Translations under genes and position numbers: made by a program | Assembly (NCBI GenBank): GCA_028829895.1 | Contig: CM054181.1 | Span: 70,415,259-70,479,258 of the forward strand | Origin: Sinotaia quadrata | Taxonomy: Eukaryota > Mollusca > Gastropoda > Architaenioglossa > Viviparidae | Length of the DNA stretch: 64,000 bases | Direction: 5' to 3' | Shown: one piece after another, positions 61,051-64,000 of the stretch | Numbering within the stretch: the stretch's first letter is position 1 | How the letters are laid out: each line of letters opens with the position of its first letter | The notes under the pieces: model-generated | Databases searched by the model: none | The model's input: only the letters and a program-made list of their open reading frames with translations | What the model was told of the DNA's origin: nothing

Positions 61051-63355
61051 AATGAAGTGGGATAGCTATTCTTGTTGGTAAGAACATATTATCTTGAAAG
61101 GAATTTTGAATATTACTCAAGTCTCTCACTATCCTCCTTGTAAAAGTCAATATTTAATAAAAGTGTTGCATAGAAATTAATTATTTTTTCCAAATAAATA
61201 CCAGTTGGGAGTGTATTTCAGAGGCAAGTAATATCCACTAGGAAAAATGTCAACTGCTGTAAACAAGATTTCAGAGTACCAAATGGGTCTGACTTAATGA
61301 AATCTGCAGTGTTAAAATTATACTAATATTAATATACAGGTATTATGTATAAATCTGAAAAATATTTCAAAGTATCACATGGTTTAATTTTGTTTTGAAT
61401 AGTAGTTTTACTTCTAGTGCTTTCACAATTCTTGGAAATAACTTGTATTACAAGAGTATTAATTAGATAAACATATAAAAAAATAAAAATAAATAGTTAA
61501 TGTTACATTTAATTCTATTGTTCATATGATGTTGATTTATAAAATCTAATATATTTCCACAACTTATTTAATCAATAATTTTGCAAAATCTATATAGCTA
61601 ATGGTGATTTCAAGAAAATAAACTCTGAAAATTATGCAAATAATCCTCTACTGATTTCTATGCAGACTTTTTAATGTAACAGTTTATTCGTTTTTGAAAA
61701 TACAATAATTGTTAAAATTTAAACCAAACAATTAATTTGCTCTTTGTTGTTTACATGCATAACTAATATAGGCTGTCATTGTACATTGAGATCGAGTTCA
61801 GAATAAAATACTTAAATAATGCTTCTTAAACTGTGTAGCTTTTTCCTTTGAGAAATTAAATATCATTATTAATATCAAATTTAAGTAAGCCTTTAGCCTT
61901 TATTTTAGTTTATAGTTTGTGCAACCTACTTACACTTACACTTACAGTACTAGACAATCGTAAGCCGCCATTTTGAAAAAAATCAGTTCTTCGATTGAGC
62001 GAGTTTAAGCAATATTCTAATCTTTAAACCATAAAAGCGGCATTCTATTTGTTTATAATAGATGTAAAAGTAATTTCTTAACCTAGAGAAAGGCCACTAG
62101 AATCGTTAATTTAAGCCAGTTTGTAGAAAATAAAAATATACATTTTGGTCTCATAAACAGTGATACAGGAAAAGGGAAGCAATCCAATTTAACGTGTTCG
62201 AGTCGAGTTACAAAAAATATGTTTTAAAATTATTTTAAAGTGTATGGAGATTCTAATTTGATTATTATGACTTTAATATACACATTATATCAGCCAGTTT
62301 CAGTTTTACCTTTCCAGAGCATTCTTTTCACTTCCATATTGTGTTTAATTAGGTACGTAGTGTGACCATAAAATCGTTGTCAACAGGGTACTCTAAACTC
62401 ACGCTTAATTAAATGTAGAAATAAACTGAATTTAAGTAAAATTAATCAGTTATATCGATGAAAGACATTCTTTTCTAAACGAAGACATTTAGGAAGTATA
62501 TAGTATACACGCAAACTACATAGTTACAACCACTTTTTCAACGGTCTACATAACTCTGGATTTTAAGCATATCAATAATGTTCGAAGTATACAACCTTCA
62601 AAATCGCACCCGAATTTCGATGAAAACTCACAGGAAAAACTATTAAAATATGAAATTTAGTGGTTTATGTCAAAGATAAAAACTATGAGAGAAAAATGGC
62701 AAAATTAAGCTTTATTTATATGAATGAACAATCTGAAACTTAGGCAGACCAAGAGGCGGTCTGCCTATTGCTGTAGGTCGACATAAGTCTGGTTTTTAAG
62801 CTTATTTGGTCCGCTTAAGTCTGGGAATAGGGTTTTATATATATATATATATACCTGTAAAATAACTTCAAATCTATTGCACATACCAAACTATAGATCT
62901 GAATATTTAATAGATGTATGCTCCACTACAAGCATTGACTAGTACATTAGAAAACTTTTGCAGAAGTTTAAAAGTCAGTTGTCGAGGTTACTGTAAAATA
63001 ATTAAAATCTTATTTATCCAAACAGATGATAATATTTTATTAAAAATTATATCACAAGTATGGTTAATTAGTATAGTTGAGCAGGTTATATATCAGAAAT
63101 AAAAAACATATTTCAAATTTACGCAGCACGAAAATGTGAAAAGACATTTTCACAGCTCATACTACAAGATAAGCGTTATCGAGAATATTTTAAAACGCTC
63201 TTTATCAGGAGAGATAACTTCGTCTACGCTGCGGAAAAGATGTTGAGCAGACATTTCAGAAGGCTATACATCATACAAGATGCTGACTCTATATGTTTAA
63301 GCTTATAAATCATATCTTCAATGCTAAGTCAGCTTAGAAGCTAACACAATAGAAC
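61051..63355. other. Unassigned AT-rich DNA
   Basis: A perfect 9-bp hairpin AGGCAGACC/GGTCTGCCT lies at 62,742-62,766, and (TA)n at about 62,837-62,853. A 62-codon frame at 62,914-63,102 has no recognisable domain. No gene recognised. Confidence 0.5.
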
Positions 63356-63359
63356 GAAG

Positions 63360-63620
63360 ATGAGTCAGACAAACTACACATTAGGAAACGACTTTGGTTT
63401 TCGCAGTGCACCCATGGTGAATGAGGGGGCGTTTACCTGCCTACCTTTCGCATGATTACCGCTCGCGCTTGACATCGTCAGTTTGGTGCCAAAAGAATTT
63501 TACAGCTAGTCTCAGACGATATCGGTCTTTGCTAATTTCAGGGAAATGAACGAGTGAGTTCTTGGTTGACAGCCGTCGGTCGTTTACGGTCGCAGGAATG
63601 GAAGGTGTTGCTGTTTTGCT
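63360..63620. promoter_or_regulatory. CpG-richer island, candidate promoter or exon
   Basis: Sequence such as TACCGCTCGCGCTTGACATC, GACGATATCGG and GCCGTCGGTCGTTTACGGTC contrasts with the CpG-poor surroundings. A short frame begins at 63,598 (ATGGAAGGTGTTGCTGTTTT) and ends after 29 codons at 63,687. No TATA box or known RNA was recognised. Candidate only. Confidence 0.3.
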
Positions 63621-63734
63621 TTATCAGTACAATGATTCTGACATGCCCATAGTTCCAAGCAAATTGCTTCAGAGAAAGAAATGTTAATTTCTTAGCAACA
63701 ATTTGTTTTTTGTTGTTGCCTGCTTGTAATTTCT

Positions 63735-64000
63735 AAACCCTTCTGGCTGTGTCGTGTAAGATCACTTTTTTTAAAAATTTGTTTTTGCTGTAGCTTGTAG
63801 ATCACTCAATTCCTTGCTGCGTCTTGTAGATCACCAAGTGCTGTTTTAATTCACACATCACTCAGTACTTGCTTTAAACTGTATATTGCTCAGCGTATCA
63901 ACTTTTACATCACTCAATTTTTGTTTGAACCCGCAGATTACTCAGGTCAGTACTTGTAACTTGTAAATGATTCTTCTCTTACTTAAGTCAGTGCTTGTAA
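63735..64000. repeat. Degenerate repeat, about 35-bp unit, running off the window
   Basis: CTTGTAGATCACTCAATT, CTTGTAGATCACCAAGTGCT, CACACATCACTCAGTACTTG, TTTTACATCACTCAATTTTT and related blocks recur; the array continues past the window edge. Confidence 0.75.

Noticed and set aside
63390..63540. Possible spliceosomal RNA (CGCAGTGCACC... AATGAGG looks faintly like the start of U4)
   Set aside because: Similarity stops after a few bases; no U4 stem structure or Sm site follows.

Overview
This is a 64 kb stretch of AT-rich nuclear DNA from an animal. Evidence for this: long (CA)n and (GA)n microsatellites, a hAT transposon of the Charlie8/GTF2IRD2-like type with an intact 8-bp target-site duplication, the C-terminal end of a non-LTR reverse transcriptase, tRNA-derived SINE-like pieces, and no operon-like gene packing, ribosome-binding sites or long open frames. 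A marine invertebrate, probably a mollusc (possibly a cephalopod), fits this style of genome. That assignment is inference only; no single-copy marker gene is present to test it.

I find no convincing host protein-coding gene. The only recognisable protein-coding sequences are two transposon remnants: a decayed hAT transposase at 4.1-5.6 kb and a non-LTR RT tail on the minus strand at 17.5-17.9 kb. Most other open frames lie inside tandem repeats and reflect repeat composition. Two CpG-richer islands (about 7.1-7.3 kb and 63.36-63.62 kb) are the best places to look for a promoter or first exon.

Layout. 0-14 kb: scattered diverged minisatellites, a (CA)n tract, a complete 1851-bp hAT element, a 59-bp x 4 array, and two arrays of the same 26-bp family (9.6 and 11.6 kb). 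14-22 kb: copy A of a 2.1-kb segmental duplication, fused to a displaced 290-bp piece of a 45-bp-unit array whose parent array lies 4.8 kb downstream; also a 69-bp minisatellite, the RT remnant, a MITE-like inverted-repeat element and the parent array. 22-27 kb: mostly unassigned AT-rich DNA with a GC-richer transposon-like patch and a SINE-like element. 27.3-36.1 kb: a satellite of about 55 units of about 162 bp, in which a roughly 30-bp core occurs in either orientation, organised as a 25-unit higher-order repeat present twice. 36-45 kb: a succession of minisatellites (53, about 58, 77/89, 75, 57 and 82 bp units), a 34-bp perfect inverted repeat around a T16G10 core, and a second, inverted copy of the SINE-like element. 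46.5-51.2 kb: a threefold repeated block with a 45-bp array inside it. 51.8-58.3 kb: more arrays, including one family present in both orientations around 57.2 kb. 58.6-60.7 kb: copy B of the 2.1-kb duplication. 60.7-64 kb: a 161-bp tandem duplication, AT-rich DNA, a CpG-richer island and a degenerate repeat running off the end.

The dominant theme is local sequence amplification. More than a third of the window is tandem or segmental duplication, and several cases record inversion, homogenisation or shuffling of repeat pieces. All similarity statements come from reading the sequence by eye; no alignment or database search was run.
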